Made by a program: the position numbers and the translations under genes. Shown piece by piece: positions 36,101 through 48,483 of a stretch of DNA of 64,000 bases. The DNA comes from Ampullaceana balthica (Eukaryota; Mollusca; Gastropoda; Lymnaeidae): contig CALYLW010001201.1 in assembly GCA_944989445.1 (NCBI GenBank), positions 110,395 through 174,394 of the forward strand, written 5' to 3'. The notes under the pieces are model-generated. The model saw nothing but the letters and a program-made list of their open reading frames with translations, did no database searches and was not told where the DNA came from. Each line of letters opens with the position of its first letter. Position 1 is the stretch's first letter.

Positions 36101-38548
36101 CATTAGAAGTTGAATAGGTTAAACCTTCAGCCATTAGAAGTTGAAAAGGTTAAACCTTCAGCCATTAGAAGTTGAATAGGTTAAACCTTCAGCCATTAGA
36201 AGTTGAATAGGTTAAACTTCTTGATATTGGATGAACTCACCTGCCAGGTTATGGCATTTTTCTTGGCTGGTCTGTTGAACTGTATGTGAAAGACTTTATT
36301 CTCCCTTGTTATTTTGAGACCATCATACTGGTCGCCACTGCCCAAGTTTTCTGCAGGTGCACTAGACTCAGCACCAGCCAACTCATCAACTATTTTGATG
36401 TAAGCGCTCTGGGCATCATCCTGTTGTACAGTTTCATTGAAATGTTATGCAACATGCTAGTGAAAAAAGTTTTTAAAAATATTTTAGAGTCCCCCATGCC
36501 CTTACATGTTGTATTTTACTTATTAAAATTTTTATTTGTCTACTCGATTTTTAAAAAAAATTTAATTATGAATGTACACAATGTTTTTAAGGATAATAGT
36601 TTAAAATGAATCAATTTTTACTTATTCATATAAAACAAATCATTGTCCCAAACCTGAGTCATATTTCCTAATTCATTCCAAGCATTCCATTTAGCCTTCC
36701 CAACAAGGTCCATCAAACCAGGCTTTGGGGCATTGCATGTGCCCTGAGTTGCCTAAGTAGAAAATAATGAATTCTTCAAAAACAATAGGAGATATTAAAA
36801 TTTTCTAAACAAAATATATTGAATTCAATTACTTAAAGTTACTTAAACAAATATAATTAAATTTTCATAGTTCAAATAGATTTTCCATAAATTAAATTAC
36901 TAATGCATAAAAGTAATAATGTACAACCTATGTTAAATTTCATATGCTTAAAAAAGAAAACAATCCCACAAAAATTTAAATTATATAAAATTTTAGGGAT
37001 CAAATCCAATGTCATTTTCATACTTGCTTAAACAGCCCATAAATTTTTAGTTTGACATTAGGTCCAGGATCCTCTTTTAATGAATTAAGACGTTCCTTTG
37101 CTTTCTCAAATTCTTTATCATGAGCTGGAAATTTAATTCCAGCAGAAACATGAATCATTCTAACCCTGGCAGACTTGAGGAGGCTGCAATATAAAATGTG
37201 ATTATACAATATTTTAAACATAATAGCATTTTCATATTTATATATGCTTGAAAAAAAATGTCATTACCTAACTACTATTGTTTTGACAAAGTTGACACTG
37301 AAGTATATTCTATAGTGAGATAGTTAAGGTTTCTTACATTATACAAAATAGAATGAATATAAAATCATTTTGAATGGATCAAATATAACAGAATCTTTAC
37401 AACACTGAAAATTGAGGTTAAACTTTTTTTTTAAGAAGTGATTTTTGGTATCAAAGACTTGCTTGTTTCAAATGGATCTGCTTAAAAAATCTTCATTAAT
37501 AGAGAAGTCTTCATTTTTTAAAATTTGTAATTTTTGTTTGGTTATTAAAAGTTTGTTTCGGTGTTTACTTAAAAATTTACTGTTTTGGTCACTTTGATAC
37601 TAATATAAGTAAGTTTGAATGCAGTAAATACAATATGATATACAATGAAATTTACAACAAAAATCTTTAAGTAGGTATAAAAAAGTGGGCTGAATCATTA
37701 TATTTTAAAAAAAAATTTTCAATGATATAGTCATTTTTAAACAAAACAATCTTTGCCACCTTACTTAAAAAAAACAACACTGATTTACTTTGCTATCCCT
37801 TTCCAGGTGGGAACTCAAAGTGATTCAAACCCTCGACCTCCAGTTTATGGCAATAGCGCTTAAACTGAATAACCTACGAAGCGAGTGAAGTATTATGACT
37901 GACCAAAGAATACATCCCACTTTTATTTCAGCAATCCTGTGTAGTGGTCATGTAATAGCCTGCTGGACAGATACCTCACCCCCACCCTCCCTATTTCTAT
38001 CAGTCTAGTCACCAGAGATCTAGACACTTCGTAGAAATTATTAATTATTGTTTTTAACAAAAATTTACATCTTAGTCTTTTAGTCAAACTTAGGTCTTAG
38101 GTAAAAGACTTAATGAATCAGTTCATCTTAAATCTTAGTTGTTTTTTTTAATCAGCTTCATGATTCAAGTTCAAAAGTTTAATTTTCCATTTTTTAAAAT
38201 TAAAACCAATTTGTCAATACAGTTGGGGAGTTGCACTTCTGTAATTTCATTTAATTCAAACAAATTTAAAGATCAGTGACTGACAACAATAATTTTAATT
38301 TTTTTGGAGTCCAAAGTCCAAAAAAACCCTCAAATTGGACTTAAGTTTTAAATTTTATGAATGCAATTTTTTTTTAAAAAGCTATAGCAATTTTAATTCT
38401 ACCTTGCTTCCGAAATGACAGGCTTCACTTTTATATCTATATATAAAAAATGCTGAGATAATAATTATTCATACCATTTTCGAAGGTTTGAATAAGAATA
38501 CATGTTCCATATGATTTTGGACTTCGACACAACACCAAGAGATGCCAT
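33197..38548 (-). CDS. ECI2: Enoyl-CoA delta isomerase 2 (ACBP + crotonase domains), 10 exons, 397 aa
   Basis: Exons in order of reading: 38548-38475, 37183-37024, 36752-36654, 36420-36241, 35555-35483, 35014-34912, 34819-34699, 34305-34216, 34015-33872, 33346-33197. Phases match throughout (1194 bases). It isomerises 3-enoyl-CoA to trans-2-enoyl-CoA in beta-oxidation of unsaturated fatty acids. The N-terminus ([20 protein letters not shown]) is basic and lacks acids, fitting a mitochondrial presequence. An in-frame stop lies upstream of the ATG. The ACBP domain is about residues 40-120 ([20 protein letters not shown]). The crotonase fold is about 150-395, with oxyanion-hole regions CSGNDLSNF (202-210) and NGPAVGIG (248-255) and the expected catalytic Glu285 in [10 protein letters not shown]. 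Length is close to the human protein. The C-terminus is SRKS-stop, without the SKL-type peroxisomal signal known in mammalian ECI2. The gene is tail-to-tail with HSF. Confidence 0.95.
33373..33470. repeat. 48-bp tandem duplication in ECI2 intron 9
   Basis: AATGTTAACATTTGTTTTAC through GTCATACAG is repeated exactly once, starting at 33373 and 33421. Confidence 0.92.
34548..34690. repeat. 21-bp tandem repeat, about 6.5 copies, next to the ECI2 exon 7 donor
   Basis: AGATATAGGACAGTAGGTGAC repeated, ending within 10 bp of the exon 7 splice donor at 34699/34698. Confidence 0.93.
34871..34942 (-). repeat. 49-bp partial duplication of the ECI2 exon 6 end
   Basis: AGCCCTTCCTTGACCTGCCA occurs at about 34872 and 34921. 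The right copy is coding (end of exon 6). The left copy lies in intron 6 after the donor and lacks the donor itself. Confidence 0.88.
34998..35075 (-). repeat. 39-bp duplication of the ECI2 intron 5 / exon 6 acceptor
   Basis: GTAATAATCTCCAGCACCTG starts at 34998 and again at 35037. On the minus strand both copies give pyrimidine-rich sequence, AG and GTGCTGGAGATTATTAC. The distal copy (AG at 35055-35054) would read TAA after eight codons. Confidence 0.92.
36092..36213. repeat. 31-bp tandem repeat, 4 copies, ECI2 intron 4
   Basis: TTCAGCCATTAGAAGTTGAA followed by TAGGTTAAACC. Confidence 0.92.
37785..37900 (-). mobile_element. tRNA-derived SINE-like relic, minus strand, ECI2 intron 1
   Basis: The minus strand reads GTTTAAGCGCTATTGCC then GGTCGAGGGTTTGAATCAC, which resembles tRNA A- and B-box spacing, the latter close to the GGTTCGAATCC consensus. 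Degenerate, not a functional tRNA. Confidence 0.45.
37996..38095. repeat. Dispersed repeat copy (also at 43529-43628)
   Basis: TCTATCAGTCTAGTCACCAG, GACACTTCGTAG and GTTTTTAACAAAAA occur in the same order in both copies. Confidence 0.7.
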
Positions 38549-38872
38549 CTTTGTTTGACTTCCCTACCACAAACTTGGCTTGGATTAAAAATGTCCATTC
38601 ACTTTAAATATAAAATGCATTGGACGAAAAATGAATTGATTCGTTTTAAAGAAAATAAATTTCAGAAAATTAAAATTGTGCTTACTCTATAGTTTCATCA
38701 CCAAAATTACGTTATAACAAAAATAGTAATATTTCGATTCATTTTATGTAAGACTTTCTTTCCACTTACAAATAATAATTGCTTGTGTGGACGCAGAAGC
38801 GTCACTTGTCACTAGCGTTGCTGCTTGCTGTCACCCGGTGCGGTAACTCATGGTGTCACCCCTTCACGAGTA

Positions 38873-39106
38873 CTCACGACCAATCTTCCCTTTAAGCTGC
38901 GCGACCACGAAAAAATCCGTCCGACGCCGCGCAGCTGTTTAGAATTAACGCTCAGCAAGTTTTGCAAAGGATAATATTTTATCTTTTTGGTGAGGAGTAT
39001 TATTTTTGTACAAAGAATGAATGCTGTGCAACTTTGTACACGAGTTGTTTTTTATTTTCATTTTTCACACAGACCAACGAACCTTTGAGGGAACATTGCT
39101 CATGAC
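38873..39106. mobile_element. hAT-type MITE, copy 2 of the 2279 family, upstream of ECI2
   Basis: The element at 38881-39098 begins CAATCTTCCCTTTAAGCTGC and ends GAGGGAACATTG. Target duplication CTCACGAC/CTCATGAC (7 of 8). It lies about 330 bp upstream of the ECI2 start codon, so it may fall in the promoter region. Confidence 0.78.
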
Positions 39107-39277
39107 ATTTGATCAGTGTGTGTGTGTGATGTGTGGGTTGTGCTATCAAACATCATCCCAAAATATCTGGCAGATTTTATATCAATGACAAACTTCACCT
39201 TCACATGATTAACGTATGAAGTCACTCTGAGTTTTTGGTATTAGATAAGATACTGATGCTTTGAGTTAACATGTCCT

Positions 39278-39496
39278 TCACTTTAACCTGATTAGATGCT
39301 CTTTCAGCATTGGATCATATCTAGAAAGCATCCCAGCCATTTCAAGAGAATTTCTTTTATTCATTGAAGATGCATCCTCATTTTGGCCCCGAATGGTAGG
39401 TTTTGCTTGGCGAGAAACAATGTAATATCGAGCAACCTGTACAAGAATGTCTTTCCACTTTTTCTTCTCTATGTCCATCAAAACAATTCGTCGCAA
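39278..39496 (-). pseudogene. hAT-related transposase fragment
   Basis: A 72-residue minus-strand frame ends in EMAGMLSRYDPMLKEHLIRLK-like sequence. The pattern 'sleeve of M/L-L-x-x-Y-D-P-x-L-x-E-H' is characteristic of the DUF4371/TTF-type region of hAT-related transposases and their ZMYM-like relatives. No continuing frame on either side, so a broken relic. Confidence 0.5.
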
Positions 39497-39617
39497 AAAT
39501 TTGGAACCCCCTCCAATATGATGTCACAAAGCTTTAACCACCCCCCCCCTAAAATCTATATTTTCTAATTGAAAATTTGCAATGAAATACGTTTAAGGGG
39601 CCGTCCATAAATAACGT

Positions 39618-39900
39618 CACGATAGTGTGTTAGTTTTCCTGATTTCATTAGGCAACCCATTACACGTCCAAATTCCAGATGAGAACGAGAATTTGTACGG
39701 AATACGAAAAGTATTTTTTATCCATACGCCTATGTGAGTCTGAAGGTTGTATTATATTATCATTGTATTTCCAAATTATAATTAATTAACTTATGGTGTC
39801 AGCTTACTCTTGTCAATCTTGAATATTTTTCAAGAATGAATCTATTAGCCCCTGTTTGAATTTGTTCCAGTTTATCTTTTTATTTCGCCTTAGCAGGTTG
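39618..39900 (-). mobile_element. LINE fragment, minus strand
   Basis: GTTAGTTTTCCTGATTTC, GAGAACGAGAATTTGTACGG, GAAGGTTGTATTA and TTGAATTTGTTCCAGTTTAT align in order with 40720-41060. A related 3'-end piece (GAAGATTATTGCGTCCTACG) is at 40140-40195. All local fragments of this family are on the minus strand. Confidence 0.6.
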
Positions 39901-40589
39901 TTTTGGTAGGACTTTAACAATAGAATTCCTAATTTTTTAAATGAATACTTTTAGTTCAAAGGAAATTAAATATTTCAAATTATTCTAAAAAATACAATTT
40001 AAAATCATAAAGAAATAGGCTAACTGTTATCAAAATTAATGATTCAATAACGATAAAAAATTATTTTAATTTTGTTAAATCCATTCAAGTGTCTTATTTT
40101 ATCTGTTACAGATAAACCTTTAACTTTAATGTAAACTAGAAGATTATTGCGTCCTACGCTTATCACTGGTTTATGTCTAGTCTTGCATGCCGAATTATGA
40201 ATTTAAGGTCTATTTAACACTTTATTTTATCTTATATTAATTTTATTACTTAAAATACTTAAAAAATCTTCCCTTTCAAATAGATTTTTAAAGACATGGA
40301 AATTGTGATTTTGGTAAATTGAGCGACTGTTCTAAAATTGAAACTGTCTCGGTAAATAGAGTGACTACACGGCGTGTTAAAAAGAGTTTAATTTTGTAAA
40401 CAAAGTTGTATATGAACTTCATAAGTGACAAAAGGAGGTAATATTTACAAGACATTACTTTTAATATTAATTTATAATATAAATGGTTTAGAAGTTAATT
40501 GTAATTCTTCAGAAGTCTTATCTTAAATTTTTGGGCCATTTCTTCAATTCATTACGTAGACCGTAGACTACAGTACAGGCCGGTATAAA

Positions 40590-41345
40590 AAATAACATTT
40601 AATCTTATCTTATCTTATCTGTTTACAGACGCTCCTTCTATACAGAAGATTATTGCGTCCTACGCTTATCTATGGTTTGTGTTTAGTCCTGCATTTTTAT
40701 TAGAGATTTAAATGTTGATAAAGTGTTGGTTTTCCTGGATTCTTCAGTCAACCCATTCCACGCCCGAATTCCGGACGGGAAGAAGGAAAACTTGTATGTG
40801 TTTGTTCTTGCATACGGAATAAGAAAGGTGTTTTTATCCTTATGATTATGTCTATCTGAGGGTTGTATTAAGTTATCTTTGTGTTGTATTTCTAAATTAG
40901 AATTAATTGCTTTATGTATGATTACTACTTTGCTCTTGGTTCTTCTATCCTCTAGTGTTTCAAGGTTTAATGATTTAACTAATGGTGTTATTCTTGTCAG
41001 TTTCGAATATTCTCCTGTTATGAATCTGGCAGCTCTTTTTTGAATTTGTTCTAGTTTATCAATGTTTTCTTTGGTGGATGGGTCCCATACAGAAGATGCA
41101 TATTCTAGTACAGGTCTCACCAAAGTGAGGTAGCATTTTAGTTTTATATCTCTATTACATTTGTTGAAGTTCCTTTTTATAAAGCCTAAGGTTTTGTTTG
41201 ATTTTTTAATAACTTCATTGACATGGGGATTCCATGATAGTTTCTCATTTATTAAGACTCCTAAGTATTTTGCATCTTTAGTTTGGGTCAGTTCTTTTCC
41301 ATGAATGTAATATTTTGAATTTATTTGTTTCTTTTTCTTGAAGTT
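40590..41345 (-). pseudogene. 5'-truncated CR1/jockey-like LINE, C-terminal reverse transcriptase region
   Basis: The minus-strand frame is open from about 41340 to 40683. It contains KYLGVLINEKLSWNPHVNEV, then CYLTLVRPVLEYASSVWDP and KLEQIQKRAARFITGEY, the standard C-terminal landmarks of CR1/jockey-type reverse transcriptases. It ends RAWNGLTEESRKTNTLSTFK and a stop. The 3' tail holds a small hairpin (CTTCTGTATAGAAG) and ends in GATAAGATAAGAT repeats, which are the microsatellite-type 3' tail. The catalytic domain is missing, so dead. Confidence 0.85.
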
Positions 41346-41369
41346 TTAATTACCAACTAAGCTTAGGAA

Positions 41370-41475
41370 AATTCTAACCCGTAATCCTAACCCTAAATTC
41401 ACAATTAAAAATTCTATAACTAAAGTAAACCTAACCCTAAATTCACAAATAAAAATTCTACACCTAACCCTAACA
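41370..41475. other. Telomere-like CCTAACCCTAA words in a short repeat
   Basis: CCTAACCCTAA-type words occur three times within a loose repeat with CACAATTAAAAATTCTA. The run is too short and interrupted to be called an interstitial telomere. Confidence 0.4.
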
Positions 41476-41878
41476 CTTTCCAATTTTTAGAAAATTCACA
41501 TTTCATTTTGAGAAATTTTATACAACAACAGTAACAGACCTGCATTTCTGCCGACAATTGTCGGAATAACGACAAGGACGGGAAATTTAAAAAAAAATAA
41601 ATAATAATCTGCGAAAAATATATTAACAAATGTAATACTTTTTTTTCATAAATAACCTGCTTACCAACCCATAACAGAATAACAGCGCCAGAATAATCTC
41701 AGTGATGATTTAATGTGACCTTTCTAGCGCGACTCGTCTGCTGACAATCAGTGTCGGAAATTTATCTTGGCCCTAGACTTCGATAGCTGCTGACGTCGGC
41801 TTGCCGACAATGATATTTCGGCATTAATAAAATAATGCGAATACGAAAAGTGACGAACTGGCGCATATTCGTTTCAAG

Positions 41879-42010
41879 ATGGATGGCTTTACGGTTATCG
41901 ATCGTAAATCAGATCTTAAAGCGATTGAAAATGGATTAAGGAATAAGTTTCGATGGGACTGGCTCGAAGAAAAAGACAGTAATGGAGATTATCTATCAAA
42001 ATATGTGTGA
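41879..42010 (+). pseudogene. N-terminal fragment of a hAT-related zinc-finger transposase-like gene
   Basis: ATG at 41879 opens 43 codons (MDGFTVIDRKSDLKAIENGL, then KFRWDWLEEKDSNGDYLSKY) and stops at TGA 42008. Past the stop, other frames give VCVYSDCRLDYSKKGKSFIK and RHTQS, which resembles the Cys-x-x-Cys...His zinc finger following an F-x-W-x-W-L motif in hAT-related proteins. Probably a relic. The GGGGGGGGGGCATGCACCCGG block near 42421 is also transposon-like. Confidence 0.45.
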
Positions 42011-43365
42011 AAATTAAATAAACCCGGTGTAGTTGTTTGTGTTTACTCTGATTGTAGACTTGATTATAGCAAGAAAGGCAAATCCTTCATAAAAAGACAC
42101 ACACAGTCTGTCGCCCTATGGGATATGGAAGTTTTTTTTTACTAATTCACATTAACTTTCTTTTTTTGCATCTTTTAAATAATGATGCAGGATGGTGTCA
42201 TTCCATGGTTCAACTAAGAATACATTATTATTTTTCAGAATATAGCCATATGACTTAGATCAGTCATTTTCATTTTTTCCCTTTATTTCTCTTTGTTTGA
42301 TGTTAACAATCTACATAATATTGAAGCATGATGTCTTTTATTGATATAAATTAATCTGCATTTTCTTTTCAGGATAGCTCTAAATTGGGTGTTTTAATCT
42401 GTTAATTAAAAAAAAATTCCGGGGGGGGGGCATGCACCCGGACCCCCACTAGTGTTTTGCGCCTCCGACGCTTGAACGCGTGTGTGATGTCCATCAAAAA
42501 ATAAAGTTCAGACAATCTGGTTAAGTCTTACATTCAGATCTGCACAAAAAATTAACTAAAACTTTCAGCACGATGCTACTACTACTGGTCAAAAGAACGC
42601 TGTAACTGTAGGCGGGCAAATCTTCCCGGGCAATTTTGCAGTACCCCTATCAGGTCTGCATAGTATATAGTTCCTCATTTTGCGGTAATTTTGAAATGTG
42701 AAAAGGGGGGGGGGACACTCCTCTTAAGTAACTCCTCCCCTTATTTTAATTTTTTAATTTATTAAAGTAATTAAACATTTTCTTAATTTGAAGATTAATT
42801 GTCTAAGAATCTAATATTAAGTGCCCCCTCCCCACATCCCTCCCCTGTGGTTCCTGTAGTTGTCACTATCGATGCAAGAACACAAACCCATAATAAATCA
42901 TTGAATATTTGCAGGGTGTCGGGTAAGGGGAGACAATTGTAGAATTCCACAGAATTTTCTTAAGTCGACCGCCATCTTGTCTGCTATAACGATAAACAGC
43001 CAAATAGAATGCTCTGACTTTGAAAGAGGTTTTATGAAAAAAGTAGGTTTCTGACCCAATTAAAAATTCAAATCTATTTAGTTAATTTATGAGAACTCTG
43101 TATAATTTTGAACTTTTAAACTTGAATATCTCAAAACTAAGAAAATTTCACATAGCCGTTTTTTCCCTTGAGTTCTTCAGAGTCTTCATATTGAATAACT
43201 AAAAATGATAATGGCTTATTAATTTGGACTATAGTCTATTGTCTACTATAGTCATAGTACTCATAGCCTTAGTAATAAATCAGTAATTAAGTTTAAGATT
43301 TAAGACAGAAGAGCTATCAGTATTAATTATGTGTATTAATATTAACTAGATATGACCCGTGGCCA
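42011..43365. other. Intergenic, no gene seen
   Basis: AT-rich, with homopolymer G runs at about 42421 and 42705. No exon or recognised repeat. Confidence 0.35.
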
Positions 43366-43628
43366 GGGCCGGTCTTAGGGCACTGCAACCTATGCTGCCG
43401 CAGTGGGCCCAGCACTTTCATAGGCCCAGGCTAACTTAAAATTTTGACTTATTATCCTTATTAATTCCTTATCCCTACCCAAACTGGGCCCTGCGCAATC
43501 CGTTTTGTATGCTAAGCCGCATAGGGCCCTTCTATCAGTCTAGTAACCAGAGATGTAGACACTTCGTAGGAATTATTTATTATTGTTTTTAACAAAAAAT
43601 GTACATCTTAGGCTTTTAGTGAAACTTA
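43366..43628. mobile_element. MITE-like fragment followed by a dispersed repeat copy
   Basis: CCAGGGCCGGTCTTAGGGCA at about 43370 and GCCGCATAGGGCCC at 43515 look like paired ends of a GC-rich MITE. 43529-43628 repeats 37996-38095. Confidence 0.45.
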
Positions 43629-44129
43629 AAAAAACTTGCTCATAGATAGTGCAAAGAAAGGGCACAAACAGCAGCACGAAGAAATGAAAACAATGCGAAT
43701 GAACATCGGGGGTGGGGGGAGTTGTCGAGACATTGTTGATCTCTAGACATGCGCACTGTGGTTGTTGTTACCTGCCCCCCACCCTTTACTACCATTGCTT
43801 TTGCTTGTCCTGGTGAATTACAAATATATATATATAATATCATCAACATAGTTCAACTTTAGCAAACTAAAGTCTCAAACTAAAAAGTATAGCAAAACTA
43901 TGGGCATGGCATGAATACAAATTTACGCTACATGCATCAATAAAACTGATTAAATTATTAATTAGTTGGTACTAGTGGCTACTCTGGTCAGTCTAGTGGT
44001 CTTTAAGTTTAAAATTTTAAAATTTATTCGGTTAAGTTTACTAAGTTGTTATTCATTATCATTTTATTCAAAAGAAATCATGAATTTTGACTTCTTTGAA
44101 ATATTATTAAGGCCAGGGGTAGGCCTGTA

Positions 44130-45745
44130 ACTTTATACTCTATATTATGTTATTGAGGAATCAAGTCAAGATCAGTGTGTATGTTTCTTTTTTATTCTGG
44201 CTCTATAAAATTTATACTCTATATTATGTTTTTGAGGAATCAAGTCAAGATCAGTGTGTATGTTTCTTGTTTATTCTGGCTCTATAAACTTTATACTCTA
44301 CATTATGTTATTGAGGAATCAAGTCAAGATCAGTGTGTATGTTTCTTTTTTATTCTGGCTCTATCAACTTTATACTCTATATTATGTTATTGAGGAATCA
44401 AGTCAAGATCAGTGTGTATGTTTCTTGTTTATTCTGGCTCTATAAACTTTATACTCTACATTATGTTATTGAGGAATCAAGTCAAGATCAGTGTGTATGT
44501 TTCTTGTTTATTCTGGCTCTATAAACTTTATACTCTACATTATGTTATTGAGGAATCAAGTCAAGATCAGTGTGTATGTTTCTTGTTTATTCTGGCTCTA
44601 TAAACTTTATACTCTACATTATGTTATTGAGGAATCAAGTCAAGATCAGTGTGTATGTTTCTTGTTTATTCTGGCTCTATAAACTTTATACTCTACATTA
44701 TGTTATTGAGGAATCAAGTCAAGATCAGTGTGTATGATTCTTGTTTATTCTGGCTCTATAAACTTTATACTCTACATTATGTTATTGAGGAATCAAGTCA
44801 AGATCAGTGTGTATGTTTCTTGTTTATTCTGGCTCTATAAACTTTATACTCTACATTATGTTATTGAGGAATCAAGTCAAGATCAGTGTGTATGTTTCTT
44901 GTTTATTCTGGCTCTATAAACTTTATACTCTACATTATGTTATTGAGGAATCAAGTCAAGATCAGTGTGTATGTTTCTTGTTTATTCTGGCTCTATAAAC
45001 TTTATACTCTACATTATGTTATTGAGGAATCAAGTCAAGATCAGTGTGTATGTTTCTTGTTTATTCTGGCTCTATAAACTTTATACTCTACATTATGTTA
45101 TTGAGGAATCAAGTCAAGATCAGTGTGTATGTTTCTTGTTTATTCTGGCTCTATAAACTTTATACTCTACATTATGTTATTGAGGAATCAAGTCAAGATC
45201 AGTGTGTATGTTTCTTTTTTATTCTGGCTCTATAAACTTTATACTCTACATTATGTTATTGAGGAATCAAGTCAAGATCAGTGTGTATGTTTCTTGTTTA
45301 TTCTGGCTCTATAAACTATATACTCTACATTATGTTATTGAGGAATCAAGTCAAGATCAGTGTGTATGTTTCTTGTTTATTCTGGCTCTATAAACTTTAT
45401 ACTCTACATTATGTTATTGAGGAATCAAGTCAAGATCAGTGTGTATGTTTCTTGTTTATTCTGGCTCTATAAACTTTATACTCTACATTATGTTATTGAG
45501 GAATCAAGTCAAGATCAGTGTGTATGTTTCTTTTTTATTCTGGCTCTATAAACTTTATACTCTACATTATGTTATTGAGGAATCAAGTCAAGATCAGTGT
45601 GTATGTTTCTTGTTTATTCTGGCTCTATCAACTTTATACTCTACATTATGTTATTGAGGAATCAAGTCAAGATCAGTGTGTATGTTTCTTTTTTATTCTG
45701 GCTCTATCAACTTTATACTCTATATTATGTTAATGAGGAATCTAT
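44130..45745. repeat. 79-bp minisatellite, about 20 copies
   Basis: Unit begins TGTTATTGAGGAATCAAGTC and contains AAGATCAGTGTGTATGTTTC, TTGTTTATTCTGGCTCTATA and AACTTTATACTCTACATTA. Each unit has its own ATG, so overlapping 63-codon frames recur every 79 bp. They are not genes. Confidence 0.96.
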
Positions 45746-45936
45746 GACTATGATCACTATGTATAATGTTCCCCATGACTAAACCATACTAAATTATACC
45801 GCTGAAAGTATTAGTATTAGTCAATTAGTTTCAAGGACTACTAAGTTATTGTGGCACAGCAAAGGCAAAGGTATCACTGTACATTTGAGGACAGGAGGCA
45901 TAATAAAAAATGTGTTGTCATCTTGGAAGCTTGTTT

Positions 45937-46525
45937 CAGTTATCATTGGAAGTGATGAGCAGCTCAACTATCATTGGAAGTGATGAGCAGCTGAACTATC
46001 ATTGGAAGTGATGAGCAGCTCAACTATCATTGGAAGTGATGAGCAGCTCAACTATCATTGGAAGTGATGAGCAGCTCAACTATCATTGGAAGTGATGAGC
46101 AGCTCAACTATCATTGGAAGTGATGAGCAGCTCAACTATCATTGGAAGTGATGAGCAGCTCAACTATCATTGGAAGTGATGAGCAGCTCAACTATCATTG
46201 GAAGTGATGAGCAGCTCAACTATCATTGGAAGTGATGAGCAGCTCAACTATCATTGGAAGTGATGAGCAGCTCAACTATCATTGGAAGTGATGAGCAGCT
46301 GAACTATCATTGGAAGTGATGAGCAGCTCAACTATCATTGGAAGTGATGAGCAGCTCAACTATCATTGGAAGTGATGAGCAGCTCAACTATCATTGGAAG
46401 TGATGAGCAGCTCAACTATCATTGGAAGTGATGAGCAGCTCAACTATCATTGGAAGTGATGAGCAGCTCAACTATCATTGGAAGTGATGAGCAGCTCAAC
46501 TATCATTGGAAGTGATGAGCAGCTC
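45937..46525. repeat. 28-bp minisatellite, about 21 copies
   Basis: Unit CTCAACTATCATTGGAAGTG followed by ATGAGCAG. Two copies carry CTGAAC. Confidence 0.96.
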
Positions 46526-47387
46526 TTGAGCTCTGTTCTTTTTAGTTGAAACTGCCTGTCATGTCATCCTTGTTGTCTAAGCGGGAGAGTTTTTTTATAA
46601 CTTAAAGAACATCTAGAGTCTGGATAATCATCACTGTTCTGCAAGTCGTTATCCGACCAGTAGCTGTTGACACTTGAGCTGTTCCAGTGAGGGTTATGAC
46701 AAAGGGAGATGGCCTGCTCCAAGCTGTTCATATATTTATGTTTAGTTAGTCAATTGGTCCATGTATGCAGCTACATTATCAAATAGCTGCCAGGCAGTGC
46801 CAGGCGAACATTTAATCAGCTCATTCACGTACTCTAGTAGGTGACATCATGTTTGACCCAGGTAATTGCACAAATCATGAATCTACAATGTTATCCATAT
46901 ATCGTTGTCTTTAAAAATAAAAGGACTCCTGAAAGCAGATGGCTTTTTGAATGTTTCAGTGATGAAGATTACATGAAGATTACATGAAGATTACATGAAG
47001 ATTACATGAAGATTACAACTGAGTTAGTCTAAAAATAAGCACCTGCTTTTGAGAAACCCTGGCTGGTAGATTTTCAGAGTAGTCTTTCATGGGTGCCTAC
47101 ACCAGCACGGTAGCTGCTTCAGAAAATTTGGCTATTAGCACAATAGCATTGTCTTTTAACAATTTTGATGTTGTCTCTAAATTGGAAACAATGTATTTTA
47201 ACAATATTTAACCATATTTAAACTTTACTAAAATGTGCTATTTTGGATAACAGTAATCAATACATTAATTTAGTGTTCTAACATAATGGAAAAATAAAGT
47301 GGATTTTTTAATTTTGTCAGTAATTTAATTTTAATAATTTATTTTAAGAAGATTTATTTCCTCCCAAGAATAACATGGAGACATAAT
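46526..47387. repeat. Spacer with a short 11-bp repeat
   Basis: GAAGATTACAT is repeated five times at 46964-47018. The rest of this stretch shows no exon. Confidence 0.6.
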
Positions 47388-48043
47388 TTGGAGACTATGC
47401 TATATCCCAATACTAATTTGGAGACTATGCTATATCCCAATACTAATTTGGAGACTATGCTATATCCCAATACTAATTTGGAGACTATGCTATATCCCAA
47501 TACTAATTTGGAGACTATGCTATATCCCAATACTAATTTGGAGACTATGCTATATCCCAATACTAATTTGGAGACTATGCTATATCCCAATACTAATTTG
47601 GAGACTATGCTGTATCCCAATACTAATTTGGAGACTATGCTATATCCCAATACTAATTTGGAGACTATGCTGTATCCCAATACTAATTTGGAGACTATGC
47701 TGTATCCCAATACTAATTTGGAGACTATGCTATATCCCAATACTAATTTGGAGACTGTGCTATATCCCAATACTAATTTGGAGACTATGCTATATCCCAA
47801 TACTAATTTGGAGACTATGCTATATCCCAATACTAATTTGGAGACTATGCTATATCCCAATACTAATTTGGAGACTATGCTATATCCCAATACTAATTTG
47901 GAGACTATGCTATATCCCAATACTAATTTGGAGACTATGCTATATCCCAATACTAATTTGGAGACTATGCTATATCCCAATACTAATTTGGAGACTATGC
48001 TATATCCCAATACTAATTTGGAGACTATGCTATATCCCAATTC
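47388..48043. repeat. 30-bp minisatellite, 22 copies
   Basis: Unit TTTGGAGACTATGCTATATC followed by CCAATACTAA. Nearly perfect. Divisible by three, so long frames are open on both strands with a 10-residue period. They are artefacts. Confidence 0.97.
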
Positions 48044-48483
48044 CCAATCCATGTTGTAGTTCAACGTTATTTCAATCACTAAATTTATCTTTGAACCACT
48101 GTCTCATAATCTTTTAAATATTTTAAAAATTTGTTGATTATTTTGCAAACATAATAGAGAATTATATTCGTCCCAATATTTTCTATGGAGCCTGATCTTA
48201 AATAATGATTTTGTATTTAAAGTAGGGCTGCAGAAATTAACGATTAATTTCTCGATTAATCGTTAAAACTTTTTATCGTTTAAAATTTTTTAAATTGATT
48301 AATCGACCCACCACTTATAACTTATAAATGTACTTGAAGTCAAAAAGTAAAATATTTCTGCCGATATAAATATAAACTGATTTCCGGACAATTACAAAAA
48401 CATTTTGGTTTTAAAATAATGACTGACGTGAATGATGAAAATGTTGATAAAGGTTATTGTAACCATTGTGAGAAATCATTTGC

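Noticed and set aside
37785..37900. tRNA gene
   Set aside because: Only degenerate A/B-box-like words; a full cloverleaf cannot be drawn. Called a SINE relic instead.
41370..41475. CCTAACCCTAA words as an interstitial telomere
   Set aside because: Only three short, separated occurrences inside a loose AT-rich repeat.
44175..45782. Series of 63-codon frames every 79 bp
   Set aside because: Each is the same array unit starting at its own ATG.
47354..48079. Long frames on both strands over the 30-bp array
   Set aside because: 10-residue periodic peptides on both strands, as expected of a unit divisible by three.
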